The notes: generated by a model not told the origin, from the letters alone. Shown: positions 1 through 7,460, numbered from the stretch's first letter. The stretch is 8,228 nt of DNA from Candidatus Woesearchaeota archaeon (GCA_016180165.1 JACPBU010000018.1:1-8228); one strand, 5' to 3'. Numbers and translations are program-made.

Positions 1-3000
1 TCTATTTTTACAGGGTCTCCTCAAAAAATGTCCCCATCTCGACTGTCGATCCTGTGGAGACAGCCATCCTCGACAACCAGGGAGAGATGTTTAATTTCAC
101 CACCCTTGCAAAAGCCCCCATCTTCCTCAATGCGACAATTCCGGAAAAGCTCAACAACGGGAATATCATCGCAATCCCAGGAAGGACTCTGGTCTTTGCG
201 CAGCTGAAGCTTTTTGTTGACGGTAAGCTTGCTGAAGAGAGAGTAGCCGACAGCAACGGCCAGTTTACTTTTCCCTCGCTCACGCTCACCGAAGGGAACC
301 ATTCTATCAGGCTCACAGCAGCAAGGGAGAATGAGAAGACAGAGCAGCTCTCCTTTATTGCGGTTGACAATATCCCCCCCCGCCTCTTCCTTGATGATTT
401 CCCATCATCGGTCTCCTCCCCGGCATTCTCTGTTGCAGGGAATGTCTCAGAGGAAGTGGAGCTAAAGTTCTATATCGCCCTTTCCTCAACTGACGACACT
501 CCCCCTCCCCAGGTCCAGAATTTCAGGAACACCAGCATCGAGGCAAATGCTGTCAGGCTGGAATGGAATAAGCTGAACATTCCCGACTTCATGCAGTATA
601 TCCTTTACCGTGACGAGATCCCTATCATCGCATTCGAAAATATCACTTATACCGACTTTACTGATTTTGAGGTCAACACAGCCCAGCCATATATCTATAA
701 GATTGCAGCGATGGACAAATCCGGAAACATCGGCGAGCAGGCAGGGCCTTTGCTGGTCAGGACGCTTCCTTCGGGAATTTCAAGCAAGCCAAGAAGGGCG
801 GAGATAGACCCGTTTGAAGCCATTTCAGGGCTCCAGAAGACGGTGAAGGCCAATGGAAAATTCAACGAGACAATCCAGCTGGAAGACCAGGACCAGTTTT
901 ACACGCTCAAAGTCCAGGCTATTGACTCTGGCGGCAATCAGGATGCAGAAACTGAAGAGATTCTTCTCGACCAGACTCCCCCGGAAATCGAGATACTTTC
1001 TCCAGCCCCAGGGGGAAGTATCTATGAAAGCTTTGCAGACCAGGTCACTATCAGGGGCAGGACTGAGCCTGGCGCAAGAGTGTATTTATTCATCGAGAGA
1101 AGCCCCCTTGGTGAATTCGACCAGGCGGGTGAGATAGCAGGCTTCCCCCAAAGCCTTGAGACGATTCCTGAGGCCGACCTCAAGGCAGACTGCGACTTTA
1201 AGATTTTAGGCACCCAGGAATGCAAGTCCCATGCAGACTACGATGCTGTCGCAGATGAAGATGGATTTTTCGAATTTGAAGACGTTGATTTGACAAGCAC
1301 GTTTGCAGGCGCCATAAGGAACAGGCAGAGGCCCGTTGGCACAAACCTCCCTTCCTCACTTGCGTCGAGAGCTTCCATTGATGGGTTTAATGAGGCAAGG
1401 CTGCTCTTTATAGCCCAGGACGTCGCCGGGAAAAGGGGCTTCAACAAAGAAGTTGCTTTTGAGATACTGACATGCTTCTCCGGAAACTTCACCTGGTCCG
1501 CAAAGCCCCTGCCAAAATACCAGTCTCCAACATTCCTTAGCATCGAGCGCCTGAGAGAAGGCTCGGAAAATATTTTCTTTTACTTTAATTTCACTTATAA
1601 CGGAAGGGGCACCAGGGCTCTGATCCAGGATGTCTTGGTCACCAAGGCATGCGGCGACTTTCTTGGCACCGACGAAAGGAATAAGCGTTACAACACCTCA
1701 TGCGAGATAATGGGAGACTGCACTGCCCGCCTGAATCCTGACAGGACAACTGCCTATGTTGCCTGCCGCCTTGACCAGATTGAAGGCATTGAGCTCGCAA
1801 ATGAAGACCAGCTTAAATTATTCCTTGATGGCTTGAAAAACGAGATTGCATTTCCGCTCAAGATAACATTGACCTATGAGGAAGAGCTTCCCCCGCATTT
1901 AAGGCCCCTTCAGCAGTCCGCACAGCCCACACTCTCGACAAATTCATTTACAGCAGCTCCAACAATTTCCAGCTCTGCGTTGCCGGAAAGAACCTCTAAT
2001 GTCCAGACCTTCTGCGAAGAGGTCGCTTACGACGTGGATGCAGCCTACATCAACCCAAAAGACGTCCTCCCCGACTGGCTGCTATACGATTTTGTTGACT
2101 ATCTCAATGAAACGATAACGGTATTGACCGAATGGCTTGAAAAGATAAAAGAGATTTTAGAATGGCTTGCTATCAGCTGCGTCGCTGCCTTCCTCCTAAA
2201 ATTTATTGTCCAGATCTACAGGAGGATAACCTGCCATTATGACCGCTTCTTTAAGGCTGTGAAGAGCGCTGCTCCAATTTCAACAGGCAAAGGCAATGAG
2301 GACAAATGCAAAGAATGCGTCACAAAAGAGAAGGAAAAGAGGCAAAGCGCCATTGATGGTAATGAGAAATATAAAGATCCAGCTGCCAAAAAGCCGCAGT
2401 TATACAACGATAAGTATTACGATAACACAGTTGGCAGGCTTGCCAAGGAAGATGCCCAGGACATCCTGAGCGACACTTGTCTTGAGGTGTGCTACCAATC
2501 ATGCTCATCTGCCTGGAAAGCCGAAGAGCTGATGTATCAGACCTACCGATGGGCTTGTGACAGGGTGTTTGGCCATGCAGCCCCTTCACGCTGGACGGAA
2601 ACAAAAGACGAAGACTTTTTGTTCCAGAAAGTCAACCAGGGCAAGGGCTGCACCCAGGACCAGAGCGTGAAAGGCCAGCCCGTAAAGCCGGTCAGCTGCA
2701 GGTCGCTTGAATCAAAATACATCCCCCTGAGAGGCGGTTTTGGCCAGAATGACCAATGCGTTGAAGTCCAGTCAACCAAAGCGGAAGGCAGCATCCTCAA
2801 GCGCCTTGAAAGAGCTTACAGGATAGGGAATGCTATCGACACTTCACGGGGAGTCTATGAGATGTCAGCTATTGACAGCGTATCAACCGTCGAAAAAGAT
2901 TATATCATCAAGCAGAACGAAAACAATTACCTCTACAAAAGGCCGGAAACCTGCGAAGAGGTCTGCACCAAAAGCAATCAGGTAAAGCCGGATACCATCG

Positions 3001-6000
3001 ATATAATCAGCAAAGGGCCTCAATCTGTTGATGATTCAAAAATAGCGAAAGCTGATTCTGGAGAGCAAGTTACCCAAAAGCTTGAGCCCGGCAAAGTTCA
3101 GGGATTATGCATGATTGCAAATGAATGCACTAATCTTGAGAAGGAGGCCCAGAAGGCAGGAAAGGATGGAGGGATACAGCGCTACAAAAATGGTGAGCCA
3201 ATTAATATCAAGGAAGCGAGGGCAGAAGGCTACACAGCAGACTGCTGGACAAAATTCGCCCCGGCATACTTAAGCGGCAACCCCAACGAAAGGGTGGAAT
3301 GCTGCTGCATCAATCCAGAAATAGGGGCTAAATCAGATTATTACATCGCTTCAGACGTTGAAAGCAAGGCAGATGCAGCCAAAAAGGCAGTCTCTTTTGA
3401 GGACATGCGGTGGAGCTACCGCTACTTCAAGATAAACTGGAGGGCTCCTTCAGGAGCAACAGCCTATCACCCTAACAGGTATATCAGCGGGAGGGACCTT
3501 CCTGCCTGCTTAGGCAGGAACCACGTTGTCTATGATGGAATTTCAGGAAAAGACAATCTCCTGATAATTGACCCGATAAAGCAGCATGTCGCTGCATTCC
3601 AATGCCTTGCAGTCTCCCAGATATTCAACAGGCTCACCCTGCTCAAGAACATCTTGCAGTCGTTCCAGTCCTGCCTGCTCCAGATACGCACTACAGGCAA
3701 GGCAGATGCAGGAGTCTGCAAGGAATTGTTCTCCCAGTTCCTCTGCTCATTTTTGTGGAAGATCATCTCATGGGTTATTGACGGCTGCCTGCCATTCGGC
3801 AAAGGCCTCGACTTTTCCGCCTCTGAAAATTCCATAGCTGAAGCAGTCGGCACCGGATTAAAGGGAATCTCTGAATCGATTGAAGACACCCAGACAGAAT
3901 TAGCCCGGGAATACGGAAACGCAAAGCTCAACAACTTATTGGGCATCGGCACGGAATCGGTCTTCAGGAAAGTCTGCCTTGCGGCATTCGGCTATGACTG
4001 GGAGATTGGCCTTGATGATATCATCGACGTTGCTTATGACGCCCCCTTTGCGACGCTTGTCCAGGCAGTCCTCCCATCGAGAGAGTTTATCACCTTTGAC
4101 CCCATTGCAAAGCAGGCGCAGTACGAATACCGCTCTTCATGGCTGATAAACCCTGGCTGCGATCTTGATGGATATAGGGCGGATTTAGCCTGCGTCACCC
4201 AGGGCGATATAGCCCAATTCCCCGACGTCAAAGGAGTTCCGGGAGGGATTAACTGCGGCGTTCAGGGAGACAGGTTGGGAAGAAACTGCGACTGCCTGAC
4301 TGCCGAAATCCCCAACTCAGCCCAAGGCCCCCAGAACACAGTTTATGGAGCACGAGGGCGGGAAGAGTTCTTCTTTGAAGGCAGGGGCCCCTTCCGCCAG
4401 AATGAGCTGCTCGAAGTTGATTCCTCGCAGATACAGAACAAGATAAAGACTGCACCTTACCGGTATGACCACCTCAAATTTACCCTTTTTGTCGGCCAGG
4501 AATATATAAGGAACAACGGCAACACGAAAAACTGCTTCCCAGAGGGCCATGAAAATGGAGTCTTTTATTTCCCCATCAGGGATTATACTGCAAGAGACAT
4601 CATCGGCTGCGTCGTGTCAAACGACGGCACGTTTGACTGCTCTGGAGGAACCTCATTCTTCTTCGACAGGGGCGATGCAAGGATTGAAGAGATCAGCTTA
4701 AACCTCCAGAAGGCAGGAATAACTGACTTGACCAGAAGCCCTGATCCCGCCGTCTACTATGCCGGCGACGGAAACGCAGTCTCAGCAACGGTAAAGTACT
4801 TCACCGACGGCAAGACAACAAAATGCCTGGTTGGGAGATTGACCACGCCGGATGGAAAAATCATCCAGACAGCGCCATTGACAAAAGCGCTGGAGAGCCA
4901 GCAGGGGACATTCACGACGTCGATAGCTACAACTCATACCTTGACGCCAAAAGAAATCGGAGCTACCGAAGGCGAATTAGATATATTCTCAACCAATCCA
5001 ACATCAGGTCTGCCAGAAAAAGGAAAGATATCATTCAGTGTTATTGAAAAAACGGGGATTATTTCTGCTGAGGGAATTCTGGAGTTCATTGACAAGAGTA
5101 ATCCGCCAAACGGGATTGAATTTTCCCAGGATAGTGTAGACCAAATCAAAATTGGAACCACTGCCGAGAAACCAATAAAAGATTATTGTGGGCAGGGGAA
5201 ATGTATTTTTACCATCGCAGGTGCCAGGGTAGAGATAACTAGTGTAAAGAGTACTGACAATCAAGCAAATAAATATAGTTTTGCCTACTCTGTAAAATCA
5301 GCCTCCGGAGCAACGACCACTCTTGCGGGCCAGACGAATTTTATTCTGCACCTCGACATCCGCCAGCCCGACCGGACAGAATATGATTCCTGCAGCGTGG
5401 TTGCCGCTCCAGGCTATGAGGGCAGGATAATTGTATCCGGCGGAGTCCGGCAGTCCATTGACATTCCGATAGTGATTCTGCCGGGGAAGAGGAATGATGT
5501 TGGCATAGGGACGCCTTGTGTAGAGGGCAACCAAGCAGTGTTTAACGACGGTACTTCCACATACACTTTAACCGAGCGTGAAAAATTCTGTACCTGCGGC
5601 GCTAACGGCCCGCCCAACTGCCCTTATAAGCAGACTGTCAATGGTCAGGAGAAACGGTTTGAATACTGTTATGGGCAATGCAGGAAGTACAACAAATGCG
5701 AAACCGGAAAGAAAGTAACGCTAACTGGGAATGGCTGCGTCTGCGACGTTAATACTGCTCCAGATAAGTATGATTGTGGGGGTGTTTGGGGGCCGGATTT
5801 TAATGGTTTTGTGGTTGGGGGGGATGATGCGAGAAACCCGGATCCAAAGGTTCAACCACAGGATAATGCATGGGCTTGTTATCAGGAGAATACCGGAGTG
5901 CGAAGTTGTTTGAAGTTTGAGGAGAAGAGGCAGGCGACTCCAAATCCGAGTACAACCTCGACACCCGCATTAAAAGCAAATTCTTTTTTTGTTGGAGGGA

Positions 6001-6293
6001 TTAATATAATAAACAACCCAGAAATTGAATTAAAAAAAGACGAAATTAAGGAAGTAACATTAAACTTCGGTTTAGGTGATATTACAAAGGTCGATATTAT
6101 TGCAGACTCAGGTTTAATTGTACAAGAAGGAAATTTTGAAGGAGACAAAACTACAACAAATAGATATATTGGAAAGATAAAATTGAATACTAGGAGGACA
6201 ATACCTGAGAAAATCCAAGGGGAGATTTTAAGAATTAAGGTAAATGAAAAGCAGATAGATCAACACTTTGAGGTTAATATCAAAACCAAGTAG
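1..6293 (+). CDS. Giant mosaic cysteine-rich membrane-anchored surface protein (5'-partial)
   Basis: The frame is open to the left edge (codons start at base 3). The first in-window GTG (54) lies inside coding sequence with no ribosome site, so the true start is outside the window. Residues below count from base 54. I see an Ig-like beta module (about 20-106, ending IPPRL), a fibronectin-III-like domain (149-237), more Ig-like sequence from DQTPPEIEILSPAPG (about 307-472), a Cys-containing domain (474-617), a P/S/T-rich linker (618-650), and one clear membrane helix (about 701-722) followed by basic residues. A long Cys-rich region follows (740-1180, with a CCC at about 1083). A second hydrophobic zone (1182-1245) may hold a membrane hairpin. 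Beta-rich modules (1450-1840), another Cys cluster (about 1846-1908), a P/T linker and an AT-rich terminal module (about 1976-2079) complete it. Abundant paired cysteines suggest disulfides outside the cytoplasm. No enzyme motif is visible. Adhesion or cell-cell contact is inferred from the Ig and FnIII modules. Topology is uncertain, and I do not recognise a named family for the central region. Confidence 0.9.
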   Translation, partial: YFYRVSSKNVPISTVDPVETAILDNQGEMFNFTTLAKAPIFLNATIPEKLNNGNIIAIPGRTLVFAQLKLFVDGKLAEERVADSNGQFTFPSLTLTEGNHSIRLTAARENEKTEQLSFIAVDNIPPRLFLDDFPSSVSSPAFSVAGNVSEEVELKFYIALSSTDDTPPPQVQNFRNTSIEANAVRLEWNKLNIPDFMQYILYRDEIPIIAFENITYTDFTDFEVNTAQPYIYKIAAMDKSGNIGEQAGPLLVRTLPSGISSKPRRAEIDPFEAISGLQKTVKANGKFNETIQLEDQDQFYTLKVQAIDSGGNQDAETEEILLDQTPPEIEILSPAPGGSIYESFADQVTIRGRTEPGARVYLFIERSPLGEFDQAGEIAGFPQSLETIPEADLKADCDFKILGTQECKSHADYDAVADEDGFFEFEDVDLTSTFAGAIRNRQRPVGTNLPSSLASRASIDGFNEARLLFIAQDVAGKRGFNKEVAFEILTCFSGNFTWSAKPLPKYQSPTFLSIERLREGSENIFFYFNFTYNGRGTRALIQDVLVTKACGDFLGTDERNKRYNTSCEIMGDCTARLNPDRTTAYVACRLDQIEGIELANEDQLKLFLDGLKNEIAFPLKITLTYEEELPPHLRPLQQSAQPTLSTNSFTAAPTISSSALPERTSNVQTFCEEVAYDVDAAYINPKDVLPDWLLYDFVDYLNETITVLTEWLEKIKEILEWLAISCVAAFLLKFIVQIYRRITCHYDRFFKAVKSAAPISTGKGNEDKCKECVTKEKEKRQSAIDGNEKYKDPAAKKPQLYNDKYYDNTVGRLAKEDAQDILSDTCLEVCYQSCSSAWKAEELMYQTYRWACDRVFGHAAPSRWTETKDEDFLFQKVNQGKGCTQDQSVKGQPVKPVSCRSLESKYIPLRGGFGQNDQCVEVQSTKAEGSILKRLERAYRIGNAIDTSRGVYEMSAIDSVSTVEKDYIIKQNENNYLYKRPETCEEVCTKSNQVKPDTIDIISKGPQSVDDSKIAKADSGEQVTQKLEPGKVQGLCMIANECTNLEKEAQKAGKDGGIQRYKNGEPINIKEARAEGYTADCWTKFAPAYLSGNPNERVECCCINPEIGAKSDYYIASDVESKADAAKKAVSFEDMRWSYRYFKINWRAPSGATAYHPNRYISGRDLPACLGRNHVVYDGISGKDNLLIIDPIKQHVAAFQCLAVSQIFNRLTLLKNILQSFQSCLLQIRTTGKADAGVCKELFSQFLCSFLWKIISWVIDGCLPFGKGLDFSASENSIAEAVGTGLKGISESIEDTQTELAREYGNAKLNNLLGIGTESVFRKVCLAAFGYDWEIGLDDIIDVAYDAPFATLVQAVLPSREFITFDPIAKQAQYEYRSSWLINPGCDLDGYRADLACVTQGDIAQFPDVKGVPGGINCGVQGDRLGRNCDCLTAEIPNSAQGPQNTVYGARGREEFFFEGRGPFRQNELLEVDSSQIQNKIKTAPYRYDHLKFTLFVGQEYIRNNGNTKNCFPEGHENGVFYFPIRDYTARDIIGCVVSNDGTFDCSGGTSFFFDRGDARIEEISLNLQKAGITDLTRSPDPAVYYAGDGNAVSATVKYFTDGKTTKCLVGRLTTPDGKIIQTAPLTKALESQQGTFTTSIATTHTLTPKEIGATEGELDIFSTNPTSGLPEKGKISFSVIEKTGIISAEGILEFIDKSNPPNGIEFSQDSVDQIKIGTTAEKPIKDYCGQGKCIFTIAGARVEITSVKSTDNQANKYSFAYSVKSASGATTTLAGQTNFILHLDIRQPDRTEYDSCSVVAAPGYEGRIIVSGGVRQSIDIPIVILPGKRNDVGIGTPCVEGNQAVFNDGTSTYTLTEREKFCTCGANGPPNCPYKQTVNGQEKRFEYCYGQCRKYNKCETGKKVTLTGNGCVCDVNTAPDKYDCGGVWGPDFNGFVVGGDDARNPDPKVQPQDNAWACYQENTGVRSCLKFEEKRQATPNPSTTSTPALKANSFFVGGINIINNPEIELKKDEIKEVTLNFGLGDITKVDIIADSGLIVQEGNFEGDKTTTNRYIGKIKLNTRRTIPEKIQGEILRIKVNEKQIDQHFEVNIKTK
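374..381 (+). repeat. C8 homopolymer tract in coding sequence
   Basis: Eight consecutive C bases encode part of the N-I-P-P-R segment near residue 106 at the end of the first Ig-like module. A tract of this length is a potential slippage site. Gain or loss of one base would shift the frame of the entire downstream protein. Confidence 0.9.
3499..3520. repeat. Perfect 9-bp hairpin inside the giant gene
   Basis: Arms TTCCTGCCT (3499-3507) and AGGCAGGAA (3512-3520) are exact inverse complements around a 4-base GCTT loop. The hairpin lies in the codons for DLPACLGRN (about residues 1147-1155). It has no T-run after it, so it does not look like a terminator, and the frame is undisturbed. It may be coincidental or mildly structured mRNA. 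Confidence 0.7.
4589..4693 (+). repeat. Copy A of a 105-bp dispersed direct repeat, inside the giant gene
   Basis: This stretch encodes residues 1513-1547 of the giant protein, a Cys-containing segment with IIGCVVSNDGTFDC followed by SGGTSFFFDRGDARIEEI. It recurs in the same orientation at 7461-7565 (constant offset 2872) with only four mismatches in 105 bases. The mismatches are at 4597 (GAC/GGC, D to G), 4655 (TCA/TCG, silent), 4688 (GAA/GAT, E to D) and 4691 (GAG/GAA, silent). Just past the repeat the next two codons still agree as amino acids but not as bases (ATC/ATT, AGC/TCC). Here it sits in a fully open frame, so this is the intact copy. Confidence 0.93.
5778..5823 (+). repeat. Cluster of G-runs (G5, G5, G7) in the giant gene
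   Basis: G5 runs at 5778-5782 and 5788-5792 and a G7 run at 5817-5823 lie within 46 bases and encode Gly/Val-rich sequence (GGVWGP and VVGGDD). The G7 is a possible slippage or sequencing-error site. The cluster is only a poor quadruplex candidate, because a four-run solution requires splitting the G7 or accepting a long loop of about 24 bases. Confidence 0.75.
5984..6293 (+). other. AT-rich C-terminal module of the giant gene (compositional break)
   Basis: From a T7 run at 5984-5990 to the stop codon, base composition falls sharply. By hand count 6001-6180 is about 27% GC, while coding stretches such as 4201-4260 are about 58%. Codon choice also changes, with TTA, ATT, AAA and GAA dominating. 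The break coincides with a P/T-rich linker (about residues 1958-1972), and the module beyond it (about 1976-2079) looks like a single Lys/Glu-rich beta domain with no cysteine. Earlier AT-rich patches begin around 5040-5290. The coincidence of protein boundary and composition boundary suggests a separately acquired or replaced domain; that is inference. Confidence 0.7.
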
Positions 6294-6302
6294 CTGAATA
6301 GT

Positions 6303-7166
6303 TTACTGCTTTGACCACCTAATAATTTCTTGTTCAGCTTCTTTAAAACCGAGTTGAGCAGCTTTTTTCCACGCTTCAAGAGCATCTTGAAGAGAATTAA
6401 GATTTATATTGCATTCGCCAATAAAAAAGTATAATCTGCCTTGGTTTAGAGCTAAATATGAAAAAGGAATTGCTTTTTCAAAGTATTCCTCAGCAGAAAC
6501 ATTACGGTTTAATTTCATAAATGTTATCCCCAAATCCTCATACATCCCCCCCATCCTCTCGCCTTCTGCCTTCTTCTTCTCAGGATTATTCTCTGAGTTG
6601 TACAGCTTTTCCTGGCCGGCGATGGCCTGCTCGAGAAGGCTTCGAGAAAGAGAGTAATCTTTCCGCTCGAACGCCAATTTTCCAGCCTGATACAGGCTGT
6701 CAGGATTATTCTTTTCGATGCCATCAATGAGGGCAAGGGGCAACCCAATAGTATGGAGATTATCCCCCACTTTAATTCCAATGTCAACCCTGCCATCATA
6801 CATAATTTTGACAAACTTATCCCCAAAAGGTAACACCTTTCCTATAGAGCCAGGTACTAAAGGATTGGTGACAAATCCATCAATAACATTATGCCTTTGT
6901 CCATATTGGTCATAAACATAAACAACCTTTTTATGTGAAGTCGCTTGCTTTCCCTCCTCAGCAGAAACTCCTTGATTGGACAAAAGATAAATAACTGCAA
7001 GACCAGCAGCAGAAATTGTCATGCCAATAGTCCCCCAATACCCATTCCCACGAACAACAGGAGCCTTCTCATCCTCAGGACTCGTGGGTTGAGGAATTGC
7101 TCTCCCGATATGTTGCGGACTTGTTCTTTCCTGAACCAACGCCTCTAACGGACGAAACTGCGCCAT
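6303..7166 (-). CDS. Single-pass membrane protein with C-terminal TPR repeats
   Basis: This 287-residue protein starts MAQFRPLEAL at the ATG at 7166. I chose this start because a box A (7188-7196) and a GGTGAT motif (7170-7175) lie just upstream; the frame stays open to 7451 but runs through strong inverted repeats there. Residues 1-43 are polar and Pro-rich. Residues 44-62 (YWGTIGMTISAAGLAVIYL) form one membrane helix. Residues 78-145 are beta-rich, with repeated short strands (VVYVYDQYGQ, VKIMYDGRVDIGIKVGD), and may be a small barrel. Three TPR-like helix pairs follow at about 155-186, 204-237 and 242-277. TPRs normally bind other proteins, so a scaffold or envelope-assembly role is inferred; no catalytic motif is seen. 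The gene converges on the giant surface gene with 9 bases between stop codons. Its ligand is unknown. Confidence 0.88.
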   Translation of the reverse strand: MAQFRPLEALVQERTSPQHIGRAIPQPTSPEDEKAPVVRGNGYWGTIGMTISAAGLAVIYLLSNQGVSAEEGKQATSHKKVVYVYDQYGQRHNVIDGFVTNPLVPGSIGKVLPFGDKFVKIMYDGRVDIGIKVGDNLHTIGLPLALIDGIEKNNPDSLYQAGKLAFERKDYSLSRSLLEQAIAGQEKLYNSENNPEKKKAEGERMGGMYEDLGITFMKLNRNVSAEEYFEKAIPFSYLALNQGRLYFFIGECNINLNSLQDALEAWKKAAQLGFKEAEQEIIRWSKQ

Positions 7167-7169
7167 TTT

Positions 7170-7175
7170 ATCACC
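7170..7175 (-). promoter_or_regulatory. GGTGAT Shine-Dalgarno-like site before the TPR gene
   Basis: On the minus strand GGTGAT precedes AAA-ATG, matching the usual archaeal 16S-complementary core. The 3-base gap to the start codon is shorter than typical. The box A position predicts a transcript beginning near the ATG, which would exclude this motif from the mRNA, so its use is uncertain. Confidence 0.45.
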
Positions 7176-7187
7176 ATAAAGTGGCTT

Positions 7188-7196
7188 AAATATAAA
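7188..7196 (-). promoter_or_regulatory. Archaeal box A (TATA) promoter of the TPR gene
   Basis: Read on the minus strand the sequence is TTTATATTT, within TTTTTTATATTTAAG, a good match to archaeal TATA elements. Its centre (7192) is 26 bases from the A of the ATG at 7166, the usual TATA-to-start distance, so a leaderless or nearly leaderless mRNA is predicted. No clear purine-rich BRE is evident just upstream. Confidence 0.6.
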
Positions 7197-7279
7197 AAAC
7201 TTCCCTAAAAAAGCAGATGGGAGAGATAAGTATACTGAAAAGAATAAAGGTTCTGGGCGCCACATTAAGGAAACAACAA

Positions 7280-7303
7280 GGGCGAGGCGGGGAGGAGGGT
7301 GGG
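7280..7303 (+). other. Potential G-quadruplex motif
   Basis: Four G-runs lie in 24 bases: GGG (7280-7282), GGGG (7289-7292), GGG (7297-7299) and GGG (7301-7303), with loops of 6, 4 and 1 bases. This meets the usual G3+N1-7 definition. The first two runs also take part in the outer stem of the inverted-repeat element, so stem and quadruplex would be mutually exclusive. Confidence 0.6.
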
Positions 7304-7336
7304 CTCCGTCGGAAACAACCAAACGGAGTAAGCATT

Positions 7337-7364
7337 GTTCCAAAAACGAAACGTTTTTGAGAAC
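7337..7364. repeat. Hairpin: 8-bp perfect core, 12 bp with one bulged base
   Basis: CAAAAACG (7341-7348) and CGTTTTTG (7352-7359) are exact inverse complements around an AAA loop. GTTC (7337-7340) and GAAC (7361-7364) extend the stem by four pairs, leaving a single bulged A at 7360. On either strand the hairpin is not followed directly by a T-run, so it is not a simple terminator. Confidence 0.8.
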
Positions 7365-7374
7365 CCCCGAGCAG

Positions 7375-7404
7375 GGCAAAATTTTCATAGAGAAAATTTT
7401 GGCC
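7375..7404. repeat. Hairpin: 10-bp perfect core, 12 bp with one bulged base
   Basis: CAAAATTTTC (7377-7386) and GAAAATTTTG (7392-7401) are exact inverse complements around a 5-base loop. GG (7375-7376) pairs with CC (7403-7404), leaving one bulged G at 7402. It has the same overall design as the hairpin 10 bases to its left: a perfect core, a single extra base on the right arm, then a short G/C clamp. Confidence 0.8.
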
Positions 7405-7460
7405 GTCGAGCCCCTTGGTGTTGTTTCCAATTGTCTATACAAAAAGTTCAAAATAGCTTA

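Larger units (their letters stand above)
7269..7428. other. Nested inverted-repeat element: candidate structured RNA or folded DNA element
   Basis: A long imperfect stem closes this about 160-base segment. GGAAACAAC (7269-7277) pairs exactly with GTTGTTTCC (7420-7428). AAGGG (7278-7282) pairs with CCCTT (7412-7416) after a 3-base bulge. GGCGG (7286-7290) pairs with CCGTC (7403-7407) with one G-T pair, across an internal loop. Inside lie three hairpins: CTCCGT/ACGGAG (7304-7309 and 7323-7328), a bulged 12-bp stem (7337-7364) and another bulged stem (7375-7404, which competes with the outer stem at 7403-7404). GGAAACAAC is repeated at 7311-7319, offering an alternative partner for the right arm. 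The arrangement resembles a multibranch RNA, but no known RNA family or strong own promoter is recognised. It could instead be a mobile-element end or a recombination site. Confidence 0.55.

Noticed and set aside
54..56. GTG as start codon of the giant gene
   Set aside because: The frame is open upstream to the window edge with plausible protein sequence (YFYRVSSKN then VPISTVDPV), and no ribosome site or promoter precedes it.
3530..3952. Minus-strand 140-residue ORF
   Set aside because: It is a shadow of the giant gene, with no domain, membrane or ribosome-site signal of its own.
6285..6310. Shared bidirectional terminator between the convergent genes
   Set aside because: Only 9 bases separate the stops, there is no hairpin, and nearby T-runs are short and inside coding sequence; termination probably happens within the opposite gene but cannot be located.
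7269..7428. RNase P RNA, SRP RNA, hammerhead ribozyme or box C/D RNA
   Set aside because: A GGAGGA string and a CGAAAC string caught the eye, but the conserved cores (RNase P CR regions, SRP helix 8, CTGATGA, paired C and D boxes) are missing.
7167..7451. N-terminal extension of the TPR protein (95 extra codons to 7451)
   Set aside because: It would run through the nested inverted repeats, has low-quality protein sequence, and bypasses a well-placed box A and ATG at 7166.
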